Assembly: GCF_020184175.1 (NCBI RefSeq)
Contig: NC_065531.1
Span: 80,322,604-80,386,603 of the forward strand
From: Aphis gossypii
Taxonomy: Eukaryota; Arthropoda; Insecta; Hemiptera; Aphididae
Direction: 5' to 3'
DNA: 64,000 nt
In this document: positions 1-15,700 of the stretch, in pieces
Layout: every line of letters starts with the position of its first letter
Numbering within the stretch: position 1 is the stretch's first letter
Made by a program: the position numbers and the translations under genes
Notes under the pieces: model-generated
The model's input: only the letters and a program-made list of their open reading frames with translations
Databases searched by the model: none
Told to the model about the DNA's origin: nothing

Positions 1-1055
1 AAATTCAAATGAATATTAACTAGTTTTAAAACAATATTTAAATAAATCAATATAATATATTTATAAAATAATTTGGCATGAATTTGTTTTGTCTTCTGTT
101 GTGTGTAGGCCAGAGAAGGTAAACAAATAGTGCGTTGACCTCCTCTGAAAGTGTAATTGGTACTAGAAGTACCTATAATTTTATAATGAATAATATCTAT
201 TAATAGTAAAATATATACAATATATTATAATGAATCTATGTTAAAATTTAAAGTATATAATATTAAAAATATAAATGAATACTGGCTATTGGCAGTTAGT
301 AGACCAGTCGGTTATACGAGTACCAAAATCAGTACGTACCTACTATAATATCCTCGATAATATCTAAAGAAAGTAATGAAATGGTTATTGTTTTAATTTA
401 TAAATAGTGGCGTAATACTTGTTTAATTATTGATTACCTATTTAATTAGTACCTACCTATTATATAATTTTTATATTTTCAAAAATATAAACCTATCTTT
501 ATCTATAGGTACTCCGATAGGTACTTATATTTTTATTGTTAAATACCTTGTTTAATACTTTCTACATTTTTTCTTGTTTTACTTTATTTAAAATAGGTAA
601 ACTGAATTTTCTATTTAAAATTAAGAAATTAGTACAATATCTACTTATAAAACAATAAAATACCAAATATCTTTTATAATATACTCATATGCTTATAATA
701 CCCATGCTTTCACTTGATAATAGCACCAAATCTTAAAAATATAACAATGCATTACTTATCTGGGTACCCAATTATATCAGCTATTGTATAATGAATATTA
801 TTATTATTAAGCAATAGTTCTTCTTAAATTATCAAAAATTCAATGAATATCTACAGTTTTATAACGTGTAAGTGTAAATTATTCTGAAAGTATGTTTATT
901 GTTCTTTAATATACTTTACATACATAAGTAGTTCTTTTTTAATAATTATCTATGAAAGCAGGTATTTATTAATTTTAAAAGCTTTGTTAGAAGGTTAAAT
1001 GCCTATTCATCTGTTTAATAGCTTAATGAACTTATTTAATAATATAATGTAAATG

Positions 1056-1089
<34 letters not shown>
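1056..1089. repeat. Compound (CA)n(TA)n microsatellite
   Basis: A run of CA dinucleotides passes directly into a run of TA dinucleotides. It is simple sequence and probably polymorphic in length. Confidence 0.9.
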
Positions 1090-1576
1090 ACATTGTTAAA
1101 TAAATAAATAAAAAGTCTCTTTTAACCATGGTTTTCATTTATCTCTGTTACCCCCTTTCCACCATTACTTTGGATAATTAATGTTCTACTGTATTAAAAT
1201 ATCACAACTTCAATGTAAATATGCATGATTTGTCCATAGAATAAACAAACCAAATTTAGTAAATATATATCAATACTAATCGAGATACTAATGAAAAAGT
1301 TAATGTATTGTCTTTTAAATTTTTAAGAAACTAAAATTAAATAGTAGATTATTTCTTTTTACTGGTTATCTATTTGGTAAACTTATAAGTAATAACACAA
1401 AATATTTAATTTACCTAATTAAAAATAATTTAAATGTTTTAGGTCTTCAATCAAATTTGATTTGCATTAAGAATGATTAGGTTAACATAACTGTAAAGAA
1501 ATTCTCTTAAAGTTATAGTACCTAAAATTAATTAGGTGTAAAACTTTTGGGTACTTGTTCATTGTGACTACCACAT

Positions 1577-1791
1577 ATTATGGGTTATAGCTACGCTGTG
1601 TCCCACTCTTATCTTGCATTTTGCAAGTAAATTATACTTTTAATCTGGCTTTTAATTCTATTAGAGATAATTAGGGGCTAGCATTGCCACTTGCTCGGAC
1701 ATTCAAAATGAAAATATCCCTCGATATGCTATGCAAAACCACCTAAAGTAGGTCACAGGGTTAAAAAAAAACAATGTCCATAGCCCATAAT
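1577..1791. repeat. Weak inverted-repeat pair, possible old MITE
   Basis: The 14-nt segment at 1577-1590 (attatgggttatag) pairs with the reverse complement of 1778-1791 at 12 of 14 positions, about 190 bp apart. The DNA between is slightly richer in GC than its flanks. No target-site duplication was recognised, so a chance pair is possible. Confidence 0.25.
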
Positions 1792-2362
1792 TTTGTTAAC
1801 AACACTATCAATAAATACATTGACATTAGCTTTGGGTAGTTTTGTATTATTATAAACCTATTAAAAAAAAGAGGTGCTTTGCACGCCATGCGTTTGACAT
1901 CAAAATAGTCGCAATAACGCATAAGTACCAACTTTTGTTTATTGTTTTTTTTTTTTTTTAAATATATAAGATTTAGATACCCATTTTTAATTCATAGAAT
2001 TTCTATAGGTGTATACAACTATATTTAATTTATTATATTATGGATAGGTACCTAGTAGATAATGATTGTTAATTTTTATAATTAAATATAATTAGGTAGA
2101 TCTTAGATTTCTGAAATAAATATTTTAAAAACTTTATTACAATTAAAAACAGTATGTACTAGAATAAGTAGGTATTAACATTTTTTTTAAATATTTGGAA
2201 ATAGTATTTATAAACTAAATACCTAGGTAAGTTGGTATCTAATAAGAGCGAGAATAAGAGTTATTTTTTATTAAATCGAGTGCAAAAAGAAACTAATACC
2301 TAATATATTAGGTAATTTATTTAAAATTAGATTGCTGATTAATTATAATTTAACTTTTTCAG

Positions 2363-5300
2363 GTTTTTCATTTAAATGAAACTCGGCAACAATTGATGGT
2401 ACACTGGGTTGGTGAAAACTCAAATGTTATCATATGTTTGGCTCGTGAAGGATATCCTTCTTCATCTGTATACATATCATATGATTATGGAGATACCTAT
2501 CTTAATAAGACGGAATCATTTAAAATAGATGCTACTAAAAATCTATATGCATCTATTGACAAATTTTATATACATCCTGCCTTTAAAACACATGTAATTT
2601 TTTATTGTTGAATTATGGTTTTATGTTTATTAATTATTTGTTTTCCATTGTTTTGTATTTTCTAGTGTGTATATACAGATGTAGTAAACCGTAAAATATT
2701 CACGACAACTGATCATAGTAAAACTATTAAATCAATTTCACTGCCATTTGTGCCCAGTGAAGTGACTTATAAGCCTGATGAACCACTTGTGTTTATTGTT
2801 CATGACAAAGTTAACCCTACAAAACAAGTATGTACAATTTATACTTAAATACTAGGTATCATATTATTTATACTATTTTAAGGTCATATTGTAATCGACA
2901 CTCATATTTTATCATTGCCATGTTGTTTGTTAACTTTTTTTAGTACTATTATAATTTTAAATAACGTTGGTCAGCATTTATGTAGGATGTTAGTAGGGTA
3001 CCCATATCTATATTTCTCATTTCCTGTCCTTCAAATTGAATTGATTGTGGAGAAATTTATTAGAACATGACCGGATGTTTTAATATTTATGTTTTTATCG
3101 GGGACAGGAACCTTTTAGTTTTTTCAGTTCTTTGATTTTGATTCTGGGACTTAATACTTATTTGTATTTTTATATTACTTCAGATTTTTGGTATGGTTTT
3201 TTTTTTTATTATTGAGCTAAGACTGGTGTTTTTGTAAGTGCATTTGTTACCTGTTTTCAAAAGAAATACAAATGTATAACTTACTCTCACTAACCTACTA
3301 GGACTAGATTAATAAGTGATGACCAATGAGGCTGGAATAAGTCTTCTATAGTTTATAATTAATTACATTTAATAAAAATGAATCAATTATTAACTTTGAA
3401 TTTTTGTATTTCAGATTTTAATATCAAATTAATAGGTATTGTTTAATATGATTAATTTTATAATCTTATTTTTAAATATGAATTATAAAAATGCTTAGAA
3501 AAATTGATTTATTGTTTTGAAATTACTTATATTCTTCTACTAGAATGTAAATAATAATATTGATAAAATTAGAGTATTATGAAAAAGGATAATTATTAAA
3601 ACTCAATTGATCAAATTTTATATTTATTTTTGTCTATTCTATATAATTTATAATCAACGAAATTACTTATAAATAATTGTTCCAATCAACAGTTATGGAG
3701 TGTTAAAATGTTAATTCATCTTTGTAAAATATCTTTTGACTTCAAAAAAATGAATTTTATTTATTTTTTTAAAAGTTAGGCTAGAATTATAAAAACATAT
3801 ACTTTCTCAAAAATCTTAAATTTCTCGCAATTAGGAATGTTTATTGCCACAAAACTTAAGACCTGAAACTCAGGTTCATATTGTTATCAAACCAAAAGTA
3901 GAGCACTTAAAAAGTGCATCACTATATTATATGCAAAAAGCATATTGAAATATCTTAATTTTAAACATGACAGATTATAGTTTAGACAAGCCATAATGTA
4001 ATACTGGTTGATGATTTAAAATTTATCTGAATACTAATTATACTTTGAAAAACAAGTCAATTAACCTAAAATAAATATAAATAATTTATTTGAATGTACC
4101 TATATTAGGAGGTATTAATTGGTTGTACAAATATGAAGTATCAAAAAAAAAAAAAAAAAATTAAGTACAATTGAAGTTTTTAATATTTTCTAAAATTTAA
4201 AACAATATGAATAATATTTAATTTAATATTATTCACAATAAATTATGTATATGTAATATCACTGTATGTATACAAAAGTACACAAAATTTATGCAGTAAA
4301 AAAAATATGATTGAATGACTATTTAATATGATGAATTCCAGTTCTTATTTGTTTCTTTATGTTTATAGTTATGGATAACTCATGATTTTGGTATTACTTG
4401 GACAACCCTTGAAGAACGCGTTAAATCATATTTCTGGATTCCAACAAAATGGGATTTGTATAAAAGTGGACATTCATTGGTTATACAACGTGAAGAATCA
4501 GCAACAACATCCACTGTAATTGCTGTTTCAGAAAATATCAATTCTGGTCAAAATAATTTATTTACTTTAGCTGTAAATGTATTACAATTGAAAGCAAGAG
4601 ATGACTATATGTTTGTAACTGTACAACTTTCAAAGGTATTATTTAATAATTTTATTAATTTATAAACATTTATCTATTTTATATATTCTCAATTGTATTC
4701 AATACAATAATGCAATTTTTATTTTATTTTTTTTAGAATAATTTAGATTTATTGGTTAGCTACAAAGGAGGAAATTTTGTTCGAACTCGGTTTGACACTG
4801 AACTCGACAGACGTGATTATCATATTGCAGATATCACTGCTAATAGAATAATGGTTGCTGTTGCTCATACTCGTACTTTGTCTAACTTATACATATCTGA
4901 TGTAATACAGTCTTCTAATGAAGACACGGTATCATTCAGTTTATCTCTTGAAAGAGTGGTTGCATATTTCCCTAACATTACATGGACAGAATCTTTAATT
5001 AGGTACTATACTATTTTTGTAGTTATTATAAAATTACAATAAATCTAATTCTAATATTTTCATAAACCTTTAATACCTAATTAACATTAAAATTTTTCTT
5101 CGTCTCATATAAGTAGTTACCCTAACTTTAGCTCTGAATACTTCTCACTTGCTATCTCTAACCACTGCATTTATAGCTGATAATATTTATCTTACTGATA
5201 TTTTATTTGAAAAGCCTTACCTATTTTGTAAACGTTGTTTTTCATGTCTCTTTAAAAAAATTTTTTTTTTATTTTAATATTTAATATTTAAGAGATTATG

Positions 5301-6773
5301 TCTCTTATAATTAACTAATAATATTATGTTTCAGTGATTTGTGGGCTGAACCTTTTGCTGATATACACAAAGTTAAAGGCCTCCAAGGAATCTATATTGT
5401 TTCACAGATTTCTGCTTCAATGCCGACAGGAAGTGTGGACATAGGTCCAGAGCATATTGTGACTCTGATCAGTTTTGATTGGGGGTTTGATTGGCGGTTG
5501 CTAAATGTTACACGATCTTTTTCTCATTGTGAAAAGGTTATAATATACATTTGATATATCATTTGATGTTTCATGATTTATATTGACTTTTTTCTTTTAT
5601 TGCAGTCGGATAACTGTTCTTTACATCTTACTCAAATGTTTGCTCATGTGTATCCTGTCACTAGAACTCATACGTTTATCTTATCATCAAAGTCTGCTCC
5701 TGGAATTATTATGGCTACTGGAGTAGTTGGTAAATCATTAAAGGGTAGTCCTGGAGTTTTTGTCAGTAGAGATGCTGGACTCACGTGGCGACAAGTATTA
5801 AAAGAAATGCATTTTTATAACATTGGTGATCATGGAGGCATTTTGGTTGCTGTCCGATACTACAAAGGTGAAAAAGAAGAAACCAGTCAAATTCTTTATT
5901 CAACCGATGAAGGAGAAACATGGCTTGAGAAAAATTTCACTAATAGTCAAATAAAAGTTTATGAGTTGATGACTGAACCTGGGGAAAATACTACTGTTTT
6001 TACTATGTTTGGCTCAGTTATGGAAAAACATGAGTGGTTAATAGTTAAAATTGATCTAAAGAATGCATTTTGTAAGTATTATACTGTTTTTATTAATTAA
6101 CAAATAATAGAGAAATACATCTAGTAGTTATGACTTTAATTAATACATATTTTAATTTTATTATTGTGCAATTATAAAATAGTAAAATAAATATTTGTCA
6201 GTTGTAGTTAAATAACTTGATCTTAATTATTTATTAAAACCAAATACATTTTTGTAGCTTATAACTGTACAAAAAAGGATTATAAATTTTGGTCACCTAC
6301 CACTTCGAAAGATCATTTAAAAACATCATGTGTTCTTGGTCAGACACAAATATTTCAAAGAAGAGCACCTAAAGCAAATTGTTACAATGGAATGGATTAT
6401 GATCGACCATCTCAGACCTTGACATGTGATTGTGATATTGAAGATTATACATGGTAAACATAGTTTATTTTTTATGTGATTAAGTGTTGAACAATTTATA
6501 AATAATTTGTTGTAAAAATTACTTTTTAAAACTATCATTGTGATCGAAATATTTATATTTATTTTTCAGTGATCATGGATTTACATGGTTTTCAAATTCT
6601 AAACAATGCATTAGAAATAAAACAAGTAGCTTTGATCCTTATTTAATTCCGTCGTTTTGTAAACCTGGTTTAATGTATAATCGTACAAAAGGTTATCGTT
6701 TAATACCAGGAGATAAGTGTAAATATGGACGTTCATTAGAATTCATGCCTCAAGAAGTTCCATGTCCATTTGA
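2363..6773 (+). other. SORL1-like exons for the VPS10 propeller and 10CC region
   Basis: Exons by position: 2363-2593, 2666-2827, 4369-4635, 4737-5002, 5335-5536, 5606-6071, 6258-6453 and 6570-6773. Key words matching the family include MVHWVGENSNVI, YISYDYG, ANEPFAD-like WAEPFAD, KGLQGIYI, ILSSKSAPGIIMATG, GDHGGI, STDEGETW and LMTEPGENTTVFT. These include the propeller Asp-box turns (SxDxGxxW type). The last two exons are cysteine-rich (YNCTKKDYKFW, CYNGMDYDRP, CDCDIEDY) and form the 10CC module that packs on the propeller. Confidence 0.93.
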
Positions 6774-9700
6774 GTATGTGTTTTAATATAAATATTAAAA
6801 ATAACTTTTATAATACTGATTTTATTTTTTTAGGGAAAAGTCAGAATTTATTTTAGTTGCTCAAAAAGAGCGTATTCTTAGATTTAGTGGTAATTTACCA
6901 TATGAAGTATTACCTGTGCGTAAACTTGAAAATGTCATTGCTGTAGAATTTGATGTGGAAAATAATTGTGTTTTTTGGGCTGATATTGTTACTGATACTA
7001 TTGGGGTATAATAAATTATTCAATATTTATGTTATTATATTTCTTTTCATTTGTTACTCATGTTTAAATTAATGATTTTTAAATTTTTTTTTTTTTTTAG
7101 CGACAATGTTTATCTGATGGCAAACATGGACCAGAAATTTTGGTGAATTCTGGTCTTAGTAGTGTTGAGGGAATGGCATATGATTGGGTATCTAAACATC
7201 TTTATTTTGTCGATGGTGCATTGGCTAAAATAGAAGTTATACGAACTAATACTAAAATTCCTGGACACATGCGTAAGACTATACTTGGTCCTACCCATCT
7301 AAAAAAACCTCGAGGGTTAGCAGTTCATCCTAGACTCGGGTATGTATATTATTTTAACTTCATGTTAACACATACATTATAAAAATTCTTTTTAGTTATT
7401 TGTTTTGGACCGATTGGGCTGTTGGTGAAGCCAAAGTAGCAAGAGCTAATTTAGATGGATCTGATGTGAAGACATTAATTAGTAATGATTCTATTGAATG
7501 GCCAAATGGATTAGCTGTGGATTATATAGCTGAACGATTATATTGGGCAGATGCACGCCATGATTATATAGCTTCTTGTGATCTACATGGAAATAACATT
7601 AAAAAAGTTTTAAAAAATGATGTAAGCATTACAATTAATTAATTAATTTGTTAAATTAATGTTAATAAAACTTGTACACAATGCATTATATATTTTTAAT
7701 TTTAGGAAAAAGTTTCTCATCCATTTGCTGTAGCTATTCTTAAAGATTGGATCTATTGGGATGATTGGAAACAAAATTCTATATTTATGTCAGATAAAGA
7801 TCATGGTGCTAAAATACAAACAGTTGCTTCACATTTGCCAGGATTAATGGATTTAAAAGTATGATTGTATAAGATAATGTATATGTATAATATATTACTT
7901 AACATGTTATATTATTATATTTTATTTTATTGAATATGTTTAGGTATTTTCTCATATGTCACAAATTGATACGAATGCGTGTTCAAATAATAGTAATAAA
8001 TGCTCTCATTTTTGTTTTGGTTTACCAAATCAAATGTTTTCTTGTCAATGTCCCGATAATATGAATAAATCTGATGGTAGTTGTCTTTGTCCTGGTCTTA
8101 AGGAACCATTCTCCAATGGAACTTGTCCATCAGGTAAATCAATTATTGTTTTAGTATTAATTTTTTATCAATATTTTTATTTATTTATATTTATATTATG
8201 ACTATTATGAGTCATAAATTGTTTTTAATTTGATTTATTGGTACTTATCTATTATAACTATCACTAATTGCCAGTATATGGTTTTTATCCACTTTTTACT
8301 ATAATATACCTATATTTTTGCTATAATAAGTATTAAATAAGATAGGTTAGTCTTAAAAAGTTCTATAGAAAAATTATTTTATGTAAAACACTTACCATTA
8401 TTGGCAATTCATAATATTAGTACTGATTTATTTTCAATTTTTTATATTATAATACGCATTTATATATTTTTTTAATAGCTGGTCAAACTTGTTCAGTTGA
8501 TTATTTCCAATGTGCTAATGGTAACTGTGTGCCTAAATATTGGCAATGTGATGGGGATAATGATTGTGGAGATAATTCGGATGAAGTAAGATTATTCTTT
8601 ATACCTAACTAATTTCAAATTATGTTAATTCTGCTTAAATTATGATAACTTACCAAGTGTGAAGTGTGTCAAATATTAGAAATAAAAAAATAAAAATTTG
8701 ATAACCAAAATTTTAATAATATTAATAATATTTTTTTTATTGGACGTAAAAACATTAGCTATTAGGCCATTAGTTGTTAGTATACATTTGTTTTCATATG
8801 GTTTAAATTTAATTTAAGCTTAGATCAGGTTATATAAATTGATTTCCTTCAAGAAGTTAATGATGTTGTTTGATTGAAATAAAAATGTATTGTTATGTTA
8901 TCTATCGTTCAAAATCAAACATGAGTTTTCGAAATAATGAGCGTCTTTTATTTCAAAAACTATTAATGAATTTAATGAATTACTCACTGTAGCTAGTGTA
9001 GCTAGATTGTTATCTGTATTATTAAGACTAATATTAAATAAATAAATAATTAATTAATAATTATAGATTATTTGTAATTTGTTTATAAAAGTTATAAAAT
9101 ACGACTCCATATAATATTATCATAAAATCATCTCCTAAAAACTATATAAGTTATGAAATAAAGAGTTATATATTGTTCAGTCCATTAGTCCGTATTTTAA
9201 GTATTTTAGCTGTGTACATTTTTTCTAATATAATAATTTGTTAATAATAAACTAAGTAGGTAACTTAAACTATTTAATTAATAGTAATATATTAATATAT
9301 TATATAATAAGTAAATAGGTAAATTATTAGTAAAAATATTTTAATTTAAAATACAGGTTGTAAATTTGATTAATTCTGTTAATTATTATTGTTATTATTT
9401 TTTTTTTGTTAAATATATTTACAATCTTAACAATCTAATATAAAGATCTTACAATTGTATTTATTGATTATAGCTATTTATACAAACTTAACTAATGTTT
9501 AGGTCAAGTGTACCAAAGTTTCGTGTGGTCCAAATTCATTCCAATGTGATAATGGAAAGTGCATTCCATCATATTGGACCTGTGATTTTGATCCTGATTG
9601 TGAGGATAGTTCAGATGAAATAAATTGCAGTAAATATATTTTTGCATTTTTAAATTTAATTAAGATAGTTAATTTTATTTTATTTTTAACCTAGCTAATT

Positions 9701-12700
9701 AAAAAGCATTATATATCTAATTAGTTAACTAGTTTTAAGCCACATACGGTTTTTCAAGTACACAACTTTCTTTACCTAAACATAATTTATTAAATCTAAA
9801 GAATTTCTTTAACTTTAAAACTATATTATATTGAAATTTTCAGAGTATTCAAATTGTTCTGTTGGACAATTTCGTTGTAAGAATGGCCGATGTATTTCAA
9901 TGCACTGGCGCTGTGATTTAGAAGACGATTGTCATGATGGGTCTGATGAAGTTGACTGTTTAAATATTTCCAACAATTCTTCATCAACTTGTCCACGTTA
10001 GTATATTAGTATATAACACATTATTATTAAATTTTGATTTGTATGTACTAATATAAACTCAAAAACATATTAATGAATTAAAAAACCTTGAAATAGAAAC
10101 CTATAAACATTAAACACTTCCTTTTTTATAAAAAGAAAATTAGTTTTTTTTAAATTTAAAGACAATTAAAAAAAAAAAAAATCAGAGTTTATGTAGATTT
10201 AAATTATCTTTCTTTTTATAGATTGGTCTAATGTAATTACTTAGTGAACAATACAATTATATAATATATTATACTCATTAAAAAAATAACAATGTACTAC
10301 ACATGATTACATGATATATACTTTTGATTAGAATTCAATTAGTAAGTTAAATTGTATTGGCTTAAATCTAAATTGAATAATATATTTATACAATTATATT
10401 CATGTTCAAAGCAGCTTCTTTTTGAAGTATTAAAACCCAAGTTTCTAGGTTTCTTATCAAATAAATAAAATATAGGAAACTTTTATTTAGTTTCTTTAAT
10501 TAAACAAAAAATCAAATAATAAAGAATTAACATAATTAATAAACAATTTAATTATATATAAATACATTATTACATTATATATAAACATATTTACTAAGAA
10601 TTTATCTAAAGTTCAACTGTATTAATCGAGAATTTGTAATTAGACAATTATAATTTATAACTAACAATTTTTAATTAAATAAAAGTAAATATTCAGTCTA
10701 AAAATGAAAGAACACTTGCGTGATAAAAATATGCATTAATATGTACTATTCTTTTTCGGTATTTACATCAAACAGAATACTATAAAAAAAAATATGAAAA
10801 TGTATACAAATTCTGACTAATTTATAACCAAGCAATACTAAATGGCAAATATTCAAATATTTAATGTATTTTCTTGTCTTGTAGCAAGTAGTTTCCATTG
10901 TCCTGGTACTGCAAGTACTTGCATTCCAGCCAAATGGCAATGTGATGGTGAAAAAGATTGCCCTGAAGGTATAGATGAACTTAACTGTGAAGTAGCAACC
11001 TGTGAATCTTGGCAATTTGAGGTTTGTATTATTTACAAGTATTTTATATGATATACTTTGTCTATAGTTTTAACATTTCCACAATCTGTTTAATTATAGT
11101 GTGCCAACAAGAAATGTATATTTGCATCTTGGAAATGTGATGGAGATGATGACTGTAATGATGGATTTAAGAGTGATGAGGTTAACTGTACAACTACAAA
11201 TAGGACTTATCCGGTTGAACCAACTACTCCATCTATACCATTTATCACTAATGTTAATAATAATATTTTAATTAAGTATTTTATGTTTATGTTATTAAGT
11301 TATTTTATTTCTAATTGTTTAGGGTACATGTAGTGAATGGTTATACCGATGTAATAATGGAAAATGTATTCCTTATTGGTGGAAATGTGATAATGTAATG
11401 GATTGTGAAGATGGTTCAGATGAAGAGCAATGTGGAACTTTAACTCCTGCAATTGCTAAAACAAACATTTCAATTGTAACTCCTAAAAATATGTGTCCTC
11501 AGCATTATTTCCAATGCAACTCTGGTTTGTTTGTTGTTGTTTTTTTTTTCTTAAAAGTAGTATTACACTGATACAATATTTGTTTAATGTACAAATGATA
11601 ATTTTTGACTTAGGTTTATGTATTGAAGACTCATGGGTATGTGATGAAATTTTTGATTGTGATACGGGTGAAGATGAAACTAACTGTAAAAACAACAATT
11701 TTGTGGGACGTTGTAAAAACCATGTTTTGGAATTTAAATGCCGTATATCTGGATCATGTATTAGTATTGATAAAGTTTGTGATGGTACCCCACAATGTCC
11801 AGATGCTAGTGATGAAATGTTTTGTACCAATAATAATCAAAGTAATTGTACTATCAATAATAAAAAAAGTAAATCTATCCATTTTCTAAAAAAAAAAATT
11901 ATTATTTAGCTCCTGGAACACCAAGTTGTGGAGTGGGTCTATTCCCATGTGATGGTAGCAGATGTATACCAGCATCAAAACGATGTAATCAGCATAAAGA
12001 TTGCTATGATGGTACTGATGAAGAGTATTGTGATACAATAAATAATACTTTAAGTATACAAGTAAGTATCAATATTTACTTAATTGAAGTTATTTTCTAT
12101 TTAGCCATATCATTATAGCAATGTTAATTTAAAAACTGTTGGCGTTTATCTTCTTTTATTTTAATTTTAAATACATCTTATTTCTGTATTTGCATTTAAG
12201 GTTATTACCCGCTATGCTTTGTTACCTTTTTTTTTTATCATTATTATTTTATATTAAGTTTGTAGTCTTTACTTAGTTATATTAAATTTTTTTACATTTT
12301 TCTTGTAGGTGTCTTTAATGTTTATTGATGAACATGAAACAACTTCAAATTCTCTGTCTTTATATTGGGCATCACCAAAAAATTTGAGTTTGGAATATTT
12401 ACCTTCCATCAGTGAATCACGTATGCCAGAAACATCGGTTAATAAGACATGGGTGTCCGTAACTAATTATAAGTTTACGTCACTCAAGCCATATACTGCA
12501 TACAATATGACTGTATTTGTCCGTCAAAAAGATGCACCTAGTACTATCTACCCACCTGCTTTTTTCATACTGGCATCAACTGCTGAAGGCGGTATGTTTA
12601 AATTAATTATTTAAAATGCAATTTGAAATTATAATTTTTAATTTAATTTTATAGTTCCAAGTGCTCCTCTGAATGTAATAGTTAAACAAGTAAATGCGGA

Positions 12701-15700
12701 AGAAGTTTTAGTTACTTGGACTAGACCAGAAAATCCAGCTGGTCGCATTTTGTCTTACAATGTTTATGTTGAGCCACCTCACCCAGCTATGGTTTTGTCT
12801 GTTGAAGCTGATTATAACAATATTACACAATCATACCCTGTTCGATCATCGTTATATCGTAGAAAAATTGAATATAGTTTTTGGGTATGCTTTGTTTTTG
12901 ATAAAAAGGAATAGTAGCAATCACATTTCATATGAAAAATACAATTTTTTTTGTTGAACGTTTTTAAATTAGAGAGAACATTTGCTGGTGTGATGTTCTT
13001 AAAATGGTTTTAAACTTTTTTTTTTAGTGAGGAAATTATACTGCAATGTGACTATAAATCAAAATGCTAAATTTGTGTGTATTTCTGATAAAATAAAGCT
13101 TAAAAAACATCACACTTAACAGTGATTTTATCAAAGTCACTTTTTAATGCTAAATTTGTGTGTATTTCTGATAAAATAAAGCTTTAAAAACATCACACTT
13201 AACAGTGATTTTATCAAAGTCACTTTTTAGTTTATTACTTTGACAGATTTGAATATAGTAGTTTTAAAGGTTGATTTTGCTTATTTTTTTTCAATTAATC
13301 AAACTAAATTATTAAAAATGTTATTTAATTAGTAAAATATCATTTTAAAGACCAGTATAATATAAATCAAATATTAAATTTATAGTTTTGACCACTGAAA
13401 TTTGTTCATATGAAAGGTTTATTATTATTCCTCGTAATATACTTGTTAAAAGTTCGCCATTCTTACATGTGTTGTTTCAGTCATAAAAACTTGGGTGAAA
13501 ACTAAATATGGGAATACAGAGTGATTCTTTTATCTAATACTTATTATTTCAAAATGTATTAATGTTTTTGAAAATATTTTTTTTTACATACTTTCCAGTC
13601 AAAATATATACATGAATATAATATATATATTTATTGTTTTAATTTTTTAACTTTGAACTTTTTTGATTATTGTCAACATACATTTTTAAATTCATATTTT
13701 GAAGCAGATGAAATTGTATTACATTTATGGATTATTAAGATACATAAAAATCTGAATTCCAATGAATACCTAACTCATGAGTCAGAAGTATTAATAATTT
13801 AAGAAAATAGACTATCATTTTACTAAATCCATTCTGTTCATCTAGATTTTAAATAGTTATATTTCTATAACCAACTAAAATGTATACATAGATAATATTC
13901 TTACATTAAAGTTTGACAATTTGTCAATTTACTCTTATATTAAAGTAAACAATAAAAAAATTGATTCTGCTGAACATAAACTTAGTATGTTGTATGTGTT
14001 TAAGATTGAAACAACATATGTATGTTTGGTGTCCTCTTTAATACTATTAACTTGCATATCAATCTAGGTTACTGCCAAGCTATCAGAGTCTGAATCTGAA
14101 CATTCTGCTGTAAAAAGGTTCCATTTTGATGAAGATTCTCTTGTAGATGTTGATTTAAAATTAAATATTACTGCAAGAACCGAAAATAGTATCACTATAT
14201 CTTGGGATAGTGTTGAACATGCAGATGGTTTTAGTATTATTTCTTCAGCACCAATTAAAGAAGGGCCGTATCCAAATTCTATTCAGTCATTTAATGTATC
14301 TAATAACAATAATGCATTAAAGTTTACAAGTTAGTACTATTAAATTTTATGAACAAATTTAAATTTTTTGTTAACTTTATTGCATTAATTTTTAGTTACC
14401 AAACTGTCACCTGGTGTAACATACACAATAAATGTAATACCATTTAATGCGCGATATATTGGTATGAAATATACAATTGTAACAAAAACTGATGGTAAGA
14501 ATATTGAAATTCCTGTTTATTAATTAAATTTAAACAAATATTTTTAATTTATTATTTATTTAGGTCAACCATTACCGCCCGTGACTAATATAACTGGCTC
14601 TTTAGTCAATATAAAAGATAAGAAAGAGTCAACAATTAGAGTACAATGGAATGCACCTAAACAGTATGGAAAAACTAAATGGCTCTATGGAGTTTATTAT
14701 GGCACAAACGTTAATGATCTTCTAAATGGTATGCTAATGCATAAGATCTATAATATCTATTTAAATAATAATATACACACAATTTTTTTTAGGTCCAAAG
14801 TATAATACTTCAGCAACCATAGCCATTCTAATCAACATTGAATCTTGCACATCACTTATGATTGATGTTGGTGTGATTGGTCCCAATGGTATTGGGCCAT
14901 TATCTAAGAGACCCTTTAATATTATAACTCCATTTGATCCAACTGTTCCACCTAAAGATATAAGAATTGAACAGCTTCAGCATTCAAGTGATCCAACGAT
15001 TCTTATAAGTTGGAAAGCATCTTGTCACCCAGTTCAACAATCTTACAAAGTAAAAACCTTAAAAATGATATCTTAAAATGTTGTTTATTTTAATTAAAAT
15101 TACAATGTACAATTGGTTTTTTAAGGTAAGTATTTTGGAATCCAACAAAAATAAAAATTTTGAAATTATTGTTCCAAATGTGTCCGACACCGAAGCGTCA
15201 TTGCATTTTTCTGTTAACTATGGTGGAAATTACTTTATTCGTATCTCTACTATGACACCAAATGCTGTCCCATCACCATTGATTAATTACCGTGCTCCAG
15301 AATTGCCTTCCCCACACCAGGTCAAGGTATTTAGCATGCCTGATGGTCATTATGAAATATATTGGCATAAACCCAATATAACTCATCTACTTAAGCCATC
15401 GTGAGTACATAAATACATATTGATATATAAACATAAATCAATATAAATATACTTAATCTTCTAGGATGGTTCATTATTTGGTGCATATGTCTGAGGGTAG
15501 TGAATTGAATGTCACAACTGCCAAGACCTATCGAGCTGAAGATAGTCCATTTATTATCATTGATCCACCAACAAGTAACAAATTGTCAGTGGCTGTTCAA
15601 CTGGCAACAAATGTAGGTTATGTATCTAAAATGTCCGAAGTATTCTCATTTATACCTCAAAGTGGTTAGTATGATACTTAAAACTAACTTTATATTTTAA

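Larger units (their letters stand above)
1..2362 (+). other. Non-coding DNA before the first visible SORL1-like exon (probably intron)
   Basis: AT-rich DNA with no convincing coding exon on either strand. The first visible receptor exon at 2363 opens with a normal splice acceptor and starts inside the VPS10 domain, so at least one upstream exon (signal peptide, propeptide, N-terminus) must lie before it. That makes this stretch part of an intron, at least in its right half. It holds an AC/AT microsatellite and one weak inverted repeat, both listed separately. Confidence 0.6.

Noticed and set aside
103..120. Ten-base candidate microexon after GTGTGTAG and before GTAAAC
   Set aside because: Too short to judge, no frame link to the exon at 2363 can be shown, and its surroundings have no coding signal.
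3021..3110. Inverted pair ttcctgtcc / ggacaggaa in a SORL1 intron
   Set aside because: Only nine bases, no extended arms and no target-site duplication; a chance pair is likely.
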